Shown: piece after piece, positions 33,129-52,559 of the stretch
How positions within the stretch are numbered: position 1 is the first letter of the stretch
Layout of the letters: the number at the start of each line of letters is the position of its first letter
From: Daphnia carinata
Taxonomy: Eukaryota > Arthropoda > Branchiopoda > Diplostraca > Daphniidae
Assembly: GCF_022539665.2 (NCBI RefSeq)
Contig: NC_081338.1
Coordinates: forward strand, 3,657,679-3,721,678
DNA length: 64,000 nt
Direction: 5' to 3'
Translations under genes and position numbers: made by a program
Notes under the pieces: generated by a model
The model's input: only the letters and a program-made list of their open reading frames with translations
Told to the model about the DNA's origin: nothing
Databases searched by the model: none

Positions 33129-36100
33129 TTATAAAAGCGATGAAAGATTAGCGCGAGTTTGTTTTTGTTTAGTTTCCGCGTTCCATAGCCCAGAAAAAAA
33201 AAGCGTAATGTAGGTGACGACTGGTAATAACCCGTTCAATCCCGCTGAAGTTCTCCTAGCGTTAGTCCTTTGAACACGGAGTTCGTACGACGTGGACTGA
33301 TGCATATTCGGGCTGGCCGCAGTCTGATCCAACGTCACTTGTAATTTGCCGCTTCGCGATTGAGAGAGCAGCGAGAACGTGCGGTCAAGCTGTTGCTTTA
33401 GCGCTTGCCCGGGCGTCCATCGCTATTCAATTTGCGAAATTTTGAATTAAGATTTTTGTTTTCTTCTTCTTTTCCTTTTCTTGTTGTAAACATTAATCGA
33501 AGAATACCAGTTGGAAATACAACGCAACAACTTATCATAAACGAGGGTAAACGGGAAAAAAAGTGAAGGAAAAACAATCGGTTTTACCTGATTGACGAGG
33601 ACACCTTCTCCAGCGGCATAAGCTTCCCAAACTCCAATGATAACATCAGGCAATAGAGCAGCCACGACTCCTAGTACAATGAAAAGCCACACAGGACCGG
33701 TAGAGAGCATATTCATGTAAACCCATTTTAGTGGTCCATTATTCAATGCGTCGCTATCAATAAAAAAAATTGCATTCTAAACACCTCCATTTGATTGAAT
33801 TTGATTGCTTGAAATAAGGAATCTACTTACACTGTGAACAAGCAGTACAGAAAGGTGAGACCCATAAATCCGAATACGGAAAGCAGGATAGAGATCACAA
33901 ACGGGGCAGTCCAATGACGGGATTGAAGCATCAACTACGAAGAAATACGAAACTGTATCTTGTGATCATTTTCAGCTAGTTTTTTTTTTTAAAGAATACC
34001 TTTAGACTGACGACAACAATGACACCGTGGTAGACTAGTGTTCCGAAACTCCAGAAGTCCAAGATGAGACCACGTGAATCAAAAGGCGTTTCTGACTCCC
34101 AAAGTAGTATACAACCGAAAAAGATGACCACCGAATGCCAAAGACCTTTCAAATAAAGACATTGGAGAGATTAGGGTGAACGAACATACATCATTTAAAG
34201 TTTTTCACGTACCTAAAAGAGTCCACTTGAAAAACTGGAACCAGCTCATCCGGGCATTGTTTGTAATATCTCTGTAGAGATGGAGATTCTCGAGCAGCTG
34301 ACGTGAGGTAAAGTTTTGCTCGAGAAGGCCGAAAATCAAAATTGGCCACGATGTGAAAAAAATGTTGTAGAACGTCAAAAAGAACGTATCGTAAATCGGC
34401 TGCAAAAGTGGGTATATTTAATAGTATAATGCTGGAATTTGTGGGAAATCTAGATATTACACGTTGAACCTGAGTTGAATATGCACTGAAAATGGCGAAA
34501 AAGACGGCTGGAGTGATGAATGTGATGTTTTTGTAGAAAAAGTACTGAACAAGTGTAGAGACTCGCCAGTAGTACCAGTGGCCATGTACAAGAAGTACTC
34601 GCCGCAGGAAACGAAATCTGGCAAACGCGAAGTCTGAGCACCGGACTGCCTGGCGCCCTTCTTTGCCAATAATACCTAGGGCAATGTAAACAAATTTAGT
34701 TTGCGAAACGGTGACGTAATCAAATAGAGAACTGACCTGGCCCCAAAAGGCTTGAATGAAAAGCAGAGAGAGTTAGAAGAATATGGGGTAGGTGTCAGTG
34801 TTAGTATAAATGGCAAATGTTTTTCATACCGATTCCTACATGGGCCTCCTGGATCATTGAAACGTCATTGGCACCATCACCAATAGCGGCTGTAATAGGT
34901 TTTGATGAGAATCCTTTCACTACTTTCACAACCTATGCCGAATCCAAATTAATGACTGATTATCTTCTTAACTTTGTACATTTTATTTACCTCCGCTTTT
35001 TGAATTGGAGACATGCGACAACAGACGACCGTATTGCAATGGCTGCAAACCTCCGACAGAAGTTGCCTATGCTCTTTAAGCGAATGAGCAAGTGATTCAC
35101 CGTCAACGACGAATCCAAAATTTTGAATAGGCTCATCCCAAATTCGCCGTCTATCAAATAGAAATTTAGCGTGTAAATAAATAGTCAATGAAATTAGGTT
35201 ACCTTAATCTCCATAATGTCTCCTGACATTCTGCTGGCGAGGTTTGTGCAGTTAGAGTTAACAGCTGCATCCCTCGTTTGAAGTGCCCACAGGAATAGGC
35301 AATGTTGATGGCCGTTTCTAGTTTGTCCCCAGTCAGAACCCAAACCTAAAAAAAAAAAAAAAAAAAAATGAAAGTTCAATCGATATACACATTAAAGAAA
35401 TTCTATTCTTTTTACTTTGATTCCAGCCGCCCTGAGAGCTTCAAGTGTTTCTGCTACTCCGTCTTGAAGTTGATCTTCAACTCCGGTAGCACCCAGAAGA
35501 GTCATGTCATTCTCAATGAAATCAAAAATCCGGCTAACGCACAACTCTCGATCGACCATCACTTGTCTCGCCTCATTTAATTTTTCTACCATGTTTGCAT
35601 ACTGATCAGATGTAAGCCGTCGCGCAGATACTGCCAGCGTGCGCAATCCCAGCTAAATGAATGTTGAATGTCATAGAATGAAAATTAGAAGGTAAGATCC
35701 AACCAAAGCTAAACAATCTTACAAGAGCATAGTCGTTTATGTGTTCCAGCGTTTGGTTGATGGGGCCACCAATACAGTGAGGCACTACTGTACTTTCGGC
35801 TCCTTTACAAATAAGCCAGATACTATCATCTGGAAACAAAACAATGGTCGACATTCGTTTGCGATCTGAATCAAACTCGAGCACCTGAAGCCGGCGATAA
35901 TACCGATCTTGGCCAAACACAGTTAAGCGAATCAGGCCATCTTCCTCCCCATGAAAGACGATTCCCAGCCTTCAAAACAAATAAAAAATTAAAAGATCAA
36001 AGGATAAGAACGACGGGAATGACTACCTCCGACAAGCTTCGACGAGAGCTTTTTCATCCGGACTAGAGGCTTGGTATGTATAGTCAAAATGATCGGGATG

Positions 36101-38348
36101 AAAGGTATTGTTGACGTATCCTGGTAGGGTACTAACCGCCTGCTCTCGCTTACTACTGGTAGGGATGCTTACTTGGACCGTATGGCATAGGGCCAATCCT
36201 ACGAAAAATTCTTCAAGGTAGCCCTACAATACGTGTGATGTTTTAAGCGTTACGCAAATTCAGGATGTTATATATTGTAGATGTAACAAGTTTTATACGG
36301 TAAAGTGATGAACGGGATTGAAATGTCTAGCGCTGTTATCCAGAGCAGCAAAGAGGTCGCCTTCCTTTTCCATGTGCTTTAAACCAGCGATGGAGCATTG
36401 GCGAAATTCCATGTTGTTTTCGGTTAAAGTACCGGTCTTATCGGTAAAAAGATATTGAACCTAAAAAGTAACAATAAAATATTTTCATGTAATTTTAGAA
36501 AACAAAAATGGTAATAAAAAAAAACGTCAGAAAAACTAACTTGTCCTAGTTCTTCATTCAAATCAGAGGAATTACAAATGGGAATTTCCCCGGTGATCGG
36601 GCACCGCAATTCTTCGTCCCAAGCGAAGAAAAGACTGCCGATAAACTTTTGCATTTCTACAATCCCAAACACAGAAATAAAAAAGCTATTAAATTTTCTT
36701 TTTGTGTGAATTAAAAACATATTTTACCTAAGGTAACGTAGAGAGAAATGGGAATGATGTAGTTGAACACGACCAAAAATGAGAAGACGTCTTGTAACAC
36801 ATCTCTCACAGGGGCCGAATGATTGGCGTTCAAATACCATGCGTCAGCTTTTGAAGGATACAAACGTCAATCAATGTCACGGGAGTTCGGGGCAAAAATA
36901 GCACAGTAAAAGAACACATTCGCTCTAGTCTTCATTACCTATAGTAGGCGAGAACCACATCTTGTACTTGAGGGCAGTGCAGACAGATATCTCTATCACG
37001 AGAATTGAGAGAAAAAACAAGAGGAACATATTCATCGTCCTGGAAAAGATAAAAATATGTGCTATTCATCAAATAATTGATATGTGTCCTTAATTACTTT
37101 TCAACTGTTGAGAATTTATTGCTAGTCAATTTTGAATTTTGCGCCATTTTCGTATCTTGCCCAGTGTATACGGCGCACCCTGAGAAAGGAGAATTAAAAA
37201 ACCAATATGAGCGCTGAATTTGTTCAAAGAAAACCAAAATGGTTGAATAGGTAACCATAAATGAATTCCGTGTCCTTGAGTCTGCAACCGCGAAGGAGTG
37301 TGTTTTCCAATCCAAGCGACACCTTAGTCATCACTTGCGGACAATCAACACTTCCTTCACTAAAGATCTTCAAAGTACCCACAAACTTGTACAAATCGGG
37401 GGTAGGATTTTGACATTCGATGCATGCTGAAAAAGCTGAAAGTTGCTCAGTGCTCTTTAGCTGTCTTGTTTCTTTAGGACTGTAATGTGTCTAACAGGTG
37501 TAATGCAATCAATAAACGACTGTTGTTAGATTTAACATCTCAAAACTGTTTGGCTTCTTTTTATGTTTACCTTCAAATTTGTTTCACCATCCAAATTGGC
37601 TGTGGTAATATAGCACTTCCCTTCATTATCTGATGTTGACACAAGTACCAGATCGCAAGGAAAACTCTCGTCACGTTTTACCCGCACGATGTCTCCGACA
37701 TGTATATTTTGTGACTGTACTTGCTGCAACAACAATATTACTACCATGGTATGAGAAAAGTCTGAAAATGAATCTACTCCTAGGTTATACCTGTATTGAG
37801 CCTTGCTGAACAACATCTACTAATCTAAAATTCACCTCTCTATCATTTCTATGTCTGAGCCAATCTTCGTAACCTTGCTTGATTGCAGTCACTGTTATCA
37901 CAAAAACCAATGGCAGTGAACTCGTTGCAGGGTTTACTGGACTGTCAATGGACATCTGGTTGTTGGTTTAAAAAGTTTAGAAGTTGAAGGGTATTTCATA
38001 GGTATTGTACAAAAGATTTGGACTTACTTGAATTATTGCTATACAGAGAAAGTAAAAGTTGGCAATACGCCTAAATTGCTCAAAAAGGTTTTTGGGAATG
38101 AAATTCCAGACTGTGTACTTTGCAGAAACAACCCTATTGTCCACAAATACTTCAGCCCTACTCGTTCCACTTAGAGCATTTTCTAAAGGTGAATGGACCT
38201 TCCTACCAATATTGATTGTTCGGTTTCTAACCAAAGGAGTTTGCTTTCCTCTCTGAAGATACAAGGACATCAATACCATATTAAATATTCAAATAATTTA
38301 AAATTACAGACTTACAATAAGACGATCCAAGTGGTTCATCCACCCCAT
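33129..38348 (-). CDS. ATP11: Phospholipid-transporting P4-ATPase, class VI (ATP11-type), array copy 3
   Basis: Same role as copies 1 and 2. Exons: 38348-38316, 38252-38028, 37955-37791, 37723-37571, 37490-37256, 37179-37098, 37039-36939, 36847-36728, 36656-36541, 36460-36299, 36223-36027, 35969-35723, 35652-35416, 35345-35203, 35150-34991, 34932-34830, 34675-34470, 34399-34213, 34145-34000, 33934-33831, 33753-33588, 33422-33129. Total 3,582 nt, 1,193 aa. Motifs: [14 protein letters not shown] (very close to vertebrate ATP11 wording), [16 protein letters not shown] (Asp ~417), CKGAES, GDGAND (~810). It has the longest N-terminus (starts [11 protein letters not shown]) and a C-tail with [12 protein letters not shown], shared with copy 2 as [11 protein letters not shown]. 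The last exon is read through to the first stop. Its start faces RagA across about 1.1 kb. Confidence 0.9.
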
Positions 38349-39483
38349 ACTGAGACTAATGGCAGAAAGTCGGCATCAAGTCCCAACACTTCAGAAAATC
38401 ACAGAGACCTAAGCAAAGGACAGATTGAAATTGAAAGAGTGTGATCATTGTACAGACTAGGCTGGCTAAGATAAAAATCACCTTATGCATGAAAGCATGT
38501 AACCTTGGCCAACTTCTGTGAGCAATAAAAAACTCTCTTATTTTTCCAAATCTTACCGAACTTTCAATCAACAATATAACGGAGCGAAATAACGATCAAT
38601 AAAGTGAAAATAGTGCTATAGATAAACGTCGGCAAAAGGACAAAAGAGCACGTTTTCCCCCCCACTACTAAACTCTCTCTTTCCTCGTTTCCTGCCAACA
38701 GAATTTGTAAAAACATGCGATCTACTCCGTTTCCATACAAAAAATGACGAAAGGGAGGTTATGAAAGGCTCTTGTCTACACACTTGTTGAGCCACGCAAC
38801 CAAAAACCGGAGCCAGGATATGTGTGTGCAACAATTGAGTTACGATTACCGACAAGAGTTACGAGCTGAATATACTCTTAAGAGGCTTTTAATTGAGGCA
38901 ACGACGCAGCAAGATTGACGATAATCGACAATACACGTTCATTTCATTTTTTCCCATAGCTCTATAGGCTTGCCCTGAGGCTGTTTTGAATTTCCTCTCC
39001 AGTCTAGTCGAACCGGGAACTCCTATTGCAGAATCGGGTTTACCAGTGGAAAACGCAACTGACCTAAAAATTTGTTCGGAGCCGTGGCTGCCACGTGAAT
39101 TTAACGTAAAAATCGTTACGTGCTCCGGTCGACAAACAGAAAATTGTGGTCTATCTAATTCGTTCACGTCATCATTATCGACCATATTTCTTTATGTACA
39201 ATGGGTCGCCTACGCCTAACCCCGCATAATAAATTTGATCTGTGGTCCTCCGTTTAAAATGTTGTTGATTCTCAATTTACGGATGTCTCGAGTTGTTCGA
39301 TATCGCGCGTAGAATCTCGATTGTCTTATGTCTAGAAAAGGGGGCGGTTCAGTTGGACCCGTTCCTCTTTTCCTGTTTTGTTTATCGTCAGCAGACGACT
39401 CCATCGCCTTTCAATTTTGTGACTTAGAGGAAGAAGATTGATATATTCTTGAAGACATCTCGTTAAAAAAAAGCATTAATAAA
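38349..39483. promoter_or_regulatory. Divergent promoter region, flippase copy 3 / RagA
   Basis: The two first coding exons point away from each other across 1.1 kb. Short ORFs occur on both strands (38,889-39,219) but have no supported splicing. Untranslated first exons of either gene could lie here. Confidence 0.45.
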
Positions 39484-40861
<1,378 letters not shown>

Positions 40862-42108
40862 TTGAGACCCGGAAGGATGTAAATGCATCCAATTCATTCA
40901 ACCCTTAAAAAAAAAGGAAGGAAGAAAGATTAAACGCAAGAAAACCTTGCCACTCATCATGCATCAACTGTTTTTTTTTTTGGTAACTTTTGCATCTTTA
41001 AAAGAAAATAGAACTGAAACATTCAGTGTATTTCTTTTTTTTTTTTTTTTGAGTTGTTGAAATTTTGTATTAGTTTAAATCCTTTTATGGATGGGAGAGG
41101 AGGAGGGAAGTGTGGTTTGAAAAAAACTTTCACGGCATTTTCTTTAAATTTTCCTTTTGCTCCTTTCTATTTGCAAAAAAAAAAAAAAAAAAAATGGGTA
41201 AAGGGGAGGAAGGTCTGTACAAAAAATCCTAAGATATTACACACATACACAAATGTAGAGGCGAGCAAAAATTAAAAAAAAAAAAAAAAAACAACCACGA
41301 AACAGAAAAGGAGCTTGGGAGGGATCGGAACGGAATTTTTAAGTTGTTTTCCTGTTTTTTTTTTTTTTTTTCAGTAAACATGTTGGAAGAATCAAAAGGA
41401 CTCGTAACAAGATTCTTACACCACACACTAATAAAGACTCTGATTTTTCAACTGTATAAACCTGGCTCAAAAAGTCGGATTCGTTTCCATCCCAAAGACT
41501 TCCTGGTAGCAGCAGCAAAATGCACATCTACCAACAAATTTTTTTCTTTCTTACTTAATTTTGTGACTTTTCTGTTTTGCATCCCATTAAAAACAACTTT
41601 TAATATTAACCATAATAAAAAAAAAGAAGGGGGGGGGTTCCACAATGTATATAACACAATCACACTAGGACTCTTCTTCCTTATTCTTATTAATTATAAA
41701 TTGATTTTGTAGATTTAAAAAAAAAAAAAAGTCCCTCTCCTATTCCCCCCATAATTTCTCTCTACGGCACACGCATACACACACACACACACACACATAC
41801 TCGTTTCTCTCTTTCTGTGGAGCTGGGTGACCGGAAGGAACCTACTCCGGATGCAATAACAGGAGCTACAGGGGAGAGGGAGGAGGGAAATGATTAACAA
41901 TAGTTATATCAGCTATTCTTCTTTTTCTTTCTTTCTTTCTTCGTCTTGTTTCATTCCGCTGAATAAAACAAAGACACAGGAGCAAGGAGAGAACGTTGCC
42001 CGTGGTTTTGGTGATGATGGCGTCGCTATCGGGTTGGACAAAACAAAACATTTTCTTGCTCGGTAAGTACGATCTGCTATCAGGTCATGTCACCCACTTA
42101 CTACTTCT
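40862..42108. other. 3' UTR region between RagA and the kinase (convergent)
   Basis: The 1.25 kb between the two stop codons is rich in A and T homopolymers (for example near 41,030, 41,176, 41,276 and 41,355) and has a short CA microsatellite at about 41,777. No coding exon seen. Confidence 0.6.
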
Positions 42109-46036
<3,928 letters not shown>

Positions 46037-46039
46037 GTC

Positions 46040-46057
46040 TCACGGCGATGATTCCAT
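46040..46057 (-). promoter_or_regulatory. Short upstream ORF in the kinase 5' leader
   Basis: A five-codon ORF (MESSP, stop) ends three bases before the kinase start: ATG GAA TCA TCG CCG TGA GAC ATG. It is in the same frame, so scanning ribosomes would have to bypass it or reinitiate almost at once. Whether this ATG lies in the mature leader depends on the transcription start. Confidence 0.5.
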
Positions 46058-49027
46058 ACAAGATCTTCTTTTATTTGTTTGTTTGTTTTTTTTCCAAACA
46101 TAAAACAAAAGAAAAATTGGAACCACATTCAAATTGATAAATGGGAAAAACACGTTTTCTTCTTGTTTCCCCCCACTATCTAAAAGAGAGGAATGATCTT
46201 TCAGCTGCTTTGAGATTCAGTCGACTGATCTTTCACGTACGTAAAAAAAAAAAAAAGGGTAAAAATAGAAACCAAAATTGGATTCATTGTGCGCGTTTGT
46301 GTGTGTGTGTTTAATTTCCGTTGTTTTTGTTGCCTATTTTATTTATTTATTTATTTATTTATTTTTTTTCTGGATGATTGCTCTTCTCATTTTTTTTTTC
46401 CCTTGGCCCCTCTCCACTCATTAAAAATTAAGCGCTCACAGCGATCGCTCCGCTCGTTGCACAACAAACGAGGAGATCAGACACGGCCAGACGGTGGAAA
46501 AACATTTTTTTTTTCTCGCTGTTTCACTGTCGACGTGGCGACAGCAACCGGCCGTGTCCGAACGGATCTTTTTTTTTGTGTGTGTGTGTTAAAGTCGTTC
46601 ACACGAACTCAAGACACTTGCACGTGAAACAAGAGAAGAAAATGGGCACTGAAAAATGCACAGCGTCGGACGGACTAGTCAAATGTGTGCGGGGAAGGGG
46701 TCACACGGACGTGACGACTCACACATCATTTCCTTCTTTTCTTCCCTTCTCCTTTCAAGAAGCAAAAAAAAAAAAAAAAAAATGAGGAAATGCACAGGAA
46801 AAAAGAAACAAACTCGAACGGCCTGTAAGGCAAACGAAACTGTGCAGACACACGGCACAAAATGAAACGAGAGAAATGCACACGGCCATTATAATAAATC
46901 TCCCACCACACACCATTCTTTCTTTTTTTTTTTCTCGTGACTCACGAATGTTTGAGGTGCCCAGGAAGAGAGGCCAAACAATTTTTTAGGACCCACCCTT
47001 CCCTCCCGAAAAAAAAAACAAAACAATGTCGTAGAGAAAAAAAAAAAAATGTATACACAATACTTTTTCGTACTGGAAAGTTATCCTGTAGGGAACCTTG
47101 CACTACTTTACCTGAGAGTTCTACTAAAACAACAAGTGGGGAGGGAGGAGGTGGGCGGAAGGTGGTAAAAGACCTTGATGACAGATACGCGTGTGTGTGT
47201 GTTTTCGGCCGTTTAACAAACGTTCGAAATGAAACCCATCTGTCAAGGTGATGGCCATGAATGATAAGCTATCAAAAAAAAAAAAAAAGACATAAAAAAA
47301 AATATCTAATGGAAATCTTGAATGCTTTTAACCGCTTCGATTCAAACTGACCTTAATTCACCTGGGGAAGTTTACTTGTCAAAACGATAAATAACAAAAA
47401 AATAAGGTACCCCCTATGGTTCCGATGCTATTCTCTCTCCCTGGATAATTTCGCCCACCTGAGAAATGAGGTGACCAAATCCTCTGACAACAACAACAAC
47501 AACACAAAATAATCAAAACTATTATTTACTCATCACCTTTTTTGGTTGTTGTTGTTCAGTTTTCGATGCAATTCTTTGCCCTGTTAATCTGGTTCCGTTT
47601 TCCTGAAATTCTTTTTTTTTTTTTTTTTTTTTTTTTTCAACCAGGAAAGCGGATGTAAACAATGTGTGTGCTGATGTAGTCAACAGGGAAAAAAAAAACA
47701 CAATAACGGCGCAACAACTTGATATCGCCCAGACAACGGCAAAGCGCAAGGTCGAAAAGCCAAAATAACAAACGGGAAGAACGCCAGGCTTTTAAAAGGC
47801 ATCACGAAAGAGAAAAGGGATGGAGAGAGAGGGAGAGAGAATAGAAAGTTACACAATTCTCGTTCTTCTTCTTATTCATCTTGAAACTATTTTCTCTTTT
47901 TTTTTTCTCTTACCTTTTTAAACGAAATTGAACGAAAAAAAGACGAGCAAAACTAACTGAAAACAAAATTGAAACATCTTTTTTTTTTTTTTTTTAACGA
48001 GAAACGAAGAAGATTCTCACGCGTTCCCAATGATTCGCATCGCGTCCTTCAAATACTAACCAATGATTACGTCTGAAGGAGAGAGAGAGAAAAAAAAAAT
48101 GGTGAAATTGGTATTTTAATTCCCTTTCTTTTTTTTTCTTTTTTGCACAACTCAACGTGACTGGGCGGCGAGAGAGTTCACGATCGTCAATTGTTTTCCA
48201 AAGCATGTTTCTAGGACATGTAACTAAACATTTCTCTTTTTTTTTTTTTTTTCGTTCTCTCTCTTCTATTATTTTATGATTACGTTAACAATCGAACGAA
48301 TAACTAACATAAACATTCCTGGAATGATTTCAAATAAGTGGGGGGGGGGGGAGGGAATACGTAAAGCGGGGATAAGTTAAAGAGACACTCTTTCCCTTTT
48401 GTTCGGTTCTTTTGTCGGGTATCTGAAAATAACCCACCTGTAGATTAGAACCAGAAACACAAGAGGAACACAGAGAAAGGGGGGAATCATTTGGTTGCAC
48501 CTAGCGGTCGACTTTCAAAACAGGCACACACACACACACACACACGCACAACACACCTTTATTTTACCTTTCGGTTTGTGGAGGGGGGAGATTTCTGACT
48601 TGTTTCTCACACAACAAAAGCCTACAAAGATCTTTCATTCCTCTCTTTTTTTCCACCCCTTTGTACCGGTTGACTTTTGCTTTTTAAATTCAAACCTCTG
48701 CTTACCTTCAAACGAATATCAGTTAAAAACGAAACCCAATTTCTAATTACGCGATGAATACGATTTTCATAGAAAAATACCGAGGCAAAATCAACGAAAC
48801 AAGATTCGAAATAAAATCCGCCCTTTCGTTTTCTCCCCTCTTTTTTTTTCTTTTCGCAATGTTAAACAGTTGCACAAGACACTGAACGGAGGAGGACTGC
48901 GTAACACAAGACGAAGATGTCGGCGTTCATTTTTCTTTTTCTTCTTCCTTTTCCTTTAGCCCATGGCGAATTTCACTTGAATGTTTGGTGAAACGACACA
49001 CACACGCACAGTTGCGCCAACCAATCT

Positions 49028-49068
49028 ATACACACACATGCACACACACACACACACACACACACACC
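49028..49068. repeat. (CA)n microsatellite
   Basis: Tandem CA dinucleotides with one interruption, in the low-complexity region upstream of the kinase. Confidence 0.85.
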
Positions 49069-49205
49069 GAACAACTTGCTCTTTTAGCTGCTGCTGCTGC
49101 TCTTGCTGCTGGTTTGCCAGCAACTTGGTCAATGACTGTGGAAGGTTTGCCTTTTCTGTTCTCTCTCTCTCTCTCTCCTAGTCTCGGGGTAGAATTAAAA
49201 AAAAA

Positions 49206-49206
<1 letters not shown>

Positions 49207-49251
<45 letters not shown>

Positions 49252-49253
49252 CT
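49207..49253. repeat. (CT)n microsatellite
   Basis: About 45 bp of nearly pure CT dinucleotides. Confidence 0.85.
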
Positions 49254-52200
49254 TTTCGTTTTCCTCTTTTTCCAACTCCACCTTCACTCAATGTTTTTGT
49301 CTGTTATTTTTCTCCTTCTTATTTCTCTATCCGTCTGGTATACGTACACAAACTCTCCGGATGGAAAGAAGAAAGGAAAACAAGAAAGAAAGAGAGAGAG
49401 AGAGTGGAGGATAAAGAAAAAAAAAATGGTCAGCGCCAAACATAGACTGTTGCACGAAATCCATGTTTCCGTCTTTTCGTTTCTTCCAGGCATTTTTCAT
49501 CAAGAGGCATAGGAACCGTTGGTTCTCCTTCTTATGCAACGTATGATATTTTCGTTCGCAAAAAAAAAAATAAAATAAAAATATTTTGTAAAAAAAAAAC
49601 CAAACAAATAAAATGAACGGGACTGGAACATCAATAACAATTCGACGCATATTCAAATCCATTATTCCCGAGGTTCTTAAAAAATGGTTCCCGTTAGATC
49701 GCAATCCTCCTTGGCGCAAGGTATATTCGGTATAATACCTATCCAACTCTCGTGTGTTCCCACTCGAAAGAGGCGGAGGACAAGCGAACGGTGCCCGCCC
49801 CATTCGAAAGCGTTGAACTCGGCACACCTGAGGCGGATTGGAGGGGCGGACCAAAACACAAAAGACCAAGAAAACATTTTTCTCTCCTCTTAAATATTTT
49901 TTTTTCTTTCTTTCTCATTTTGCGCTTTAGAAAGAAAAATAAATGATAAATACATTTCAATGGTCATATTCTCCCTCTCTGTATGATCATACACGCACGG
50001 CTAAACCCAATCGTGTGAGTGTGTGTGATTCTCAAGACAAGAAAGAAACCCACACCGTTTTTAGAGGCCTGTCCGGATACAGGATAGCGCATCGGAAATA
50101 CCATAACATCCGGCTAAATTGTCCGTGCGTACGTCTAGCATTACGAGCTGCGTATTTTCCCCAGTCTCGCGTAATTGTGTGACTCACGTCTGGTAATGTA
50201 CGGGTTGCAAGGCACTCTGACATACGAAATAGAGTGAATTTCTTTCCCTACGATCAAGACATAAACCATGCGAAAGAGAAAAAAAAAGGCAAAATGGGAT
50301 GACGTCAATCTCCGTCATGAGTCACCCAACAGCCGGAAAGCAGTAAAACATTACAACAATGGCCCCCATATTTACACATCCGTTTTCTTCCGTTTTAAAC
50401 AACAAGAACTTAAAAAAAAAAAAAATTGCAAAAAAAAAAAAAAAAAAAAGAAAGAAGGAAAAGAAAAGAATAAAAACAAGGATCGCGACCCAGCATCGGG
50501 CGATAAAATGATTGTTGTGAACGAGAAAACAAAAAGAAAAATGATAGCTTACACGGAAGCCTCAATCAAAAATAGCGATTCGCCGAAAAACACGAATTGT
50601 GTCACGGTCCACAGTCATTCGATTACAAACAAACTCGGCCGTCACTTGACCGACCCGTATTACTTTTTCCGCATATGGTTTGCATTCGTAATTGAGAAGA
50701 AGACCAGAAAAAAAAATGTCTAATGCACGACGAACACCATTTCGGGACCATTTTTCTTCTCTTTGAACCCGCACGACGACATTGTTGAAACGATCCAATT
50801 AAAGGACGCCAGTGCGTTCGTGTGCCATCAATTTCAGGTATACGTAACCTATTTAAGTCTTTTTTTCTTTTCTTTTAAATTAAATTTTTGTTTTCTTCAT
50901 TAAACCCCAAACACGCCCAAAGGTGGGGAATGAAAAGGGGGAAAAAAACGGAAATTCACGCATAGTTATAGAGGCGACCGATAGGTGGTGACACATACCG
51001 ACTCCCGAAATCGCGCTGGACGACGCGCTCGATTTAAAAACCGCAAAAATAATACACCCGACAGATGGTCACACCGGGATATTAACTATCTTCCTGTTGC
51101 GGGAAAATTGCAAAAAGGGAGGAGAGAACCTCGTTATGACGTTGAACGAACTGTATATCACACGCAAAAAATAAAATACATATTTAATTATAAGACAAAA
51201 GATAACATAAAAAGAAAACATCTGTGCCCATGGAGAGGAAGAGGCGTCACTGCGGGAAACTCCATTAAACAGATTAGAAAGATGGTTGGTATACCAAGTG
51301 GAGAGAACAAAAAAAAAAAGGGTGACCCAGAAAGTGCCCAATGGGCCATCGCATAACCCAAGAGTTTCACGCAATTCTAACAGGACTTCTAACGAGGAGA
51401 ATCAAAGACACGTCATCAAGATTCTCACTGTCGACTTTCCGCGCAAATAAAAAATAAAAAAAAATTTTCACCCGAAATGCATTCCGTTATCATTTGTTCA
51501 TTTTGTTAATCTAGCGTCACCTATCCAGCCACAAAGATGTCATCGCCACTGGTTCCTCTATTTTCTGTCTTTTCTTTTTTTTTTCACCTCCACCACATAA
51601 ATTTGTTCGGGCGAGTCTGCTAGAACCACTTAGTCTTGACGGACGTTTTGCTGATATTTTTTCTTTTGGAGAAACGAATGAGATCAAAATGTCGGAACGA
51701 TGATTTTAGAGTTTCATTGCGGAAAGTGTCCAATCTGATTGGAAGCGGGTTTGGAAAAAATGAAGAAAAAAAGGAACACGAAAATTACGATCTTATCGAG
51801 CTATCCTTTATTTCTTCTTCTTCTTCTTCTTCTTCTTCTAACCCAAATTATTTACGACCGTGGCTGGCGGCGAATATCACGCCATCTGCTGTCTCCCGGT
51901 TTCCTTTCCCACTGCAATGCGGTTCTCATCGAATTTTCGAACGCAAATGAAAAAAAAAGGGGGAAAGACAAAAATAAAATCCAACTAAAAAAATCAAAAG
52001 AACCAACTAATTCCCTACTGTCGCTAGCTCAACATGAACATTCTTCATTCCAGAGTAAACAAGAACAACAAATCCCATTCGTATAATGTCGCTAGACGTA
52101 CTCGCGTCTTATCGCCCTTGTCATGTAAATACGGAATTTTCAATGTCGTTATCACACAAGCGAAAGAATGTAGACCGATTCATCCAGAACAAACCAATGG

Positions 52201-52537
52201 GGGGGGGGGGGGGAGGGCTAGAGGAGAGAAAAAAACATAAAAATATCAGCCTCACCTCAGAGCGGGATCGATTGTAATCCTCGTAATAGATGAGACGGGA
52301 ATCCATGTTCAAAACTGAAGAAGAGAACCGACCAAAAACACACCAAACCAGTTCGTCTGTGTGCCTTTTTTTTTCTCTCTCTCTTCTTCAGCACCACAAT
52401 CACGGAAACACTGACTTTCGACACACGGTCAGGTCAAGGGAAGTACAAAACAACAACAACGAAACGACGATGACAATCTGCCGGGGGTATGTAAGGGCAA
52501 ATCACAATGCCGGCATCGAAGTAAACGATAGAGAAAA

Positions 52538-52559
52538 GGGGGGGGGGGGGGGGGGGGGG
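52538..52559. repeat. Poly(G) run
   Basis: About 20 consecutive G on the plus strand. A run this long could form a G-quadruplex and is prone to length errors in sequencing. Confidence 0.8.

Noticed and set aside
38889-39219. Small genes between flippase copy 3 and RagA
   Set aside because: Overlapping ORFs on both strands without signal peptide, splice partners or family resemblance.
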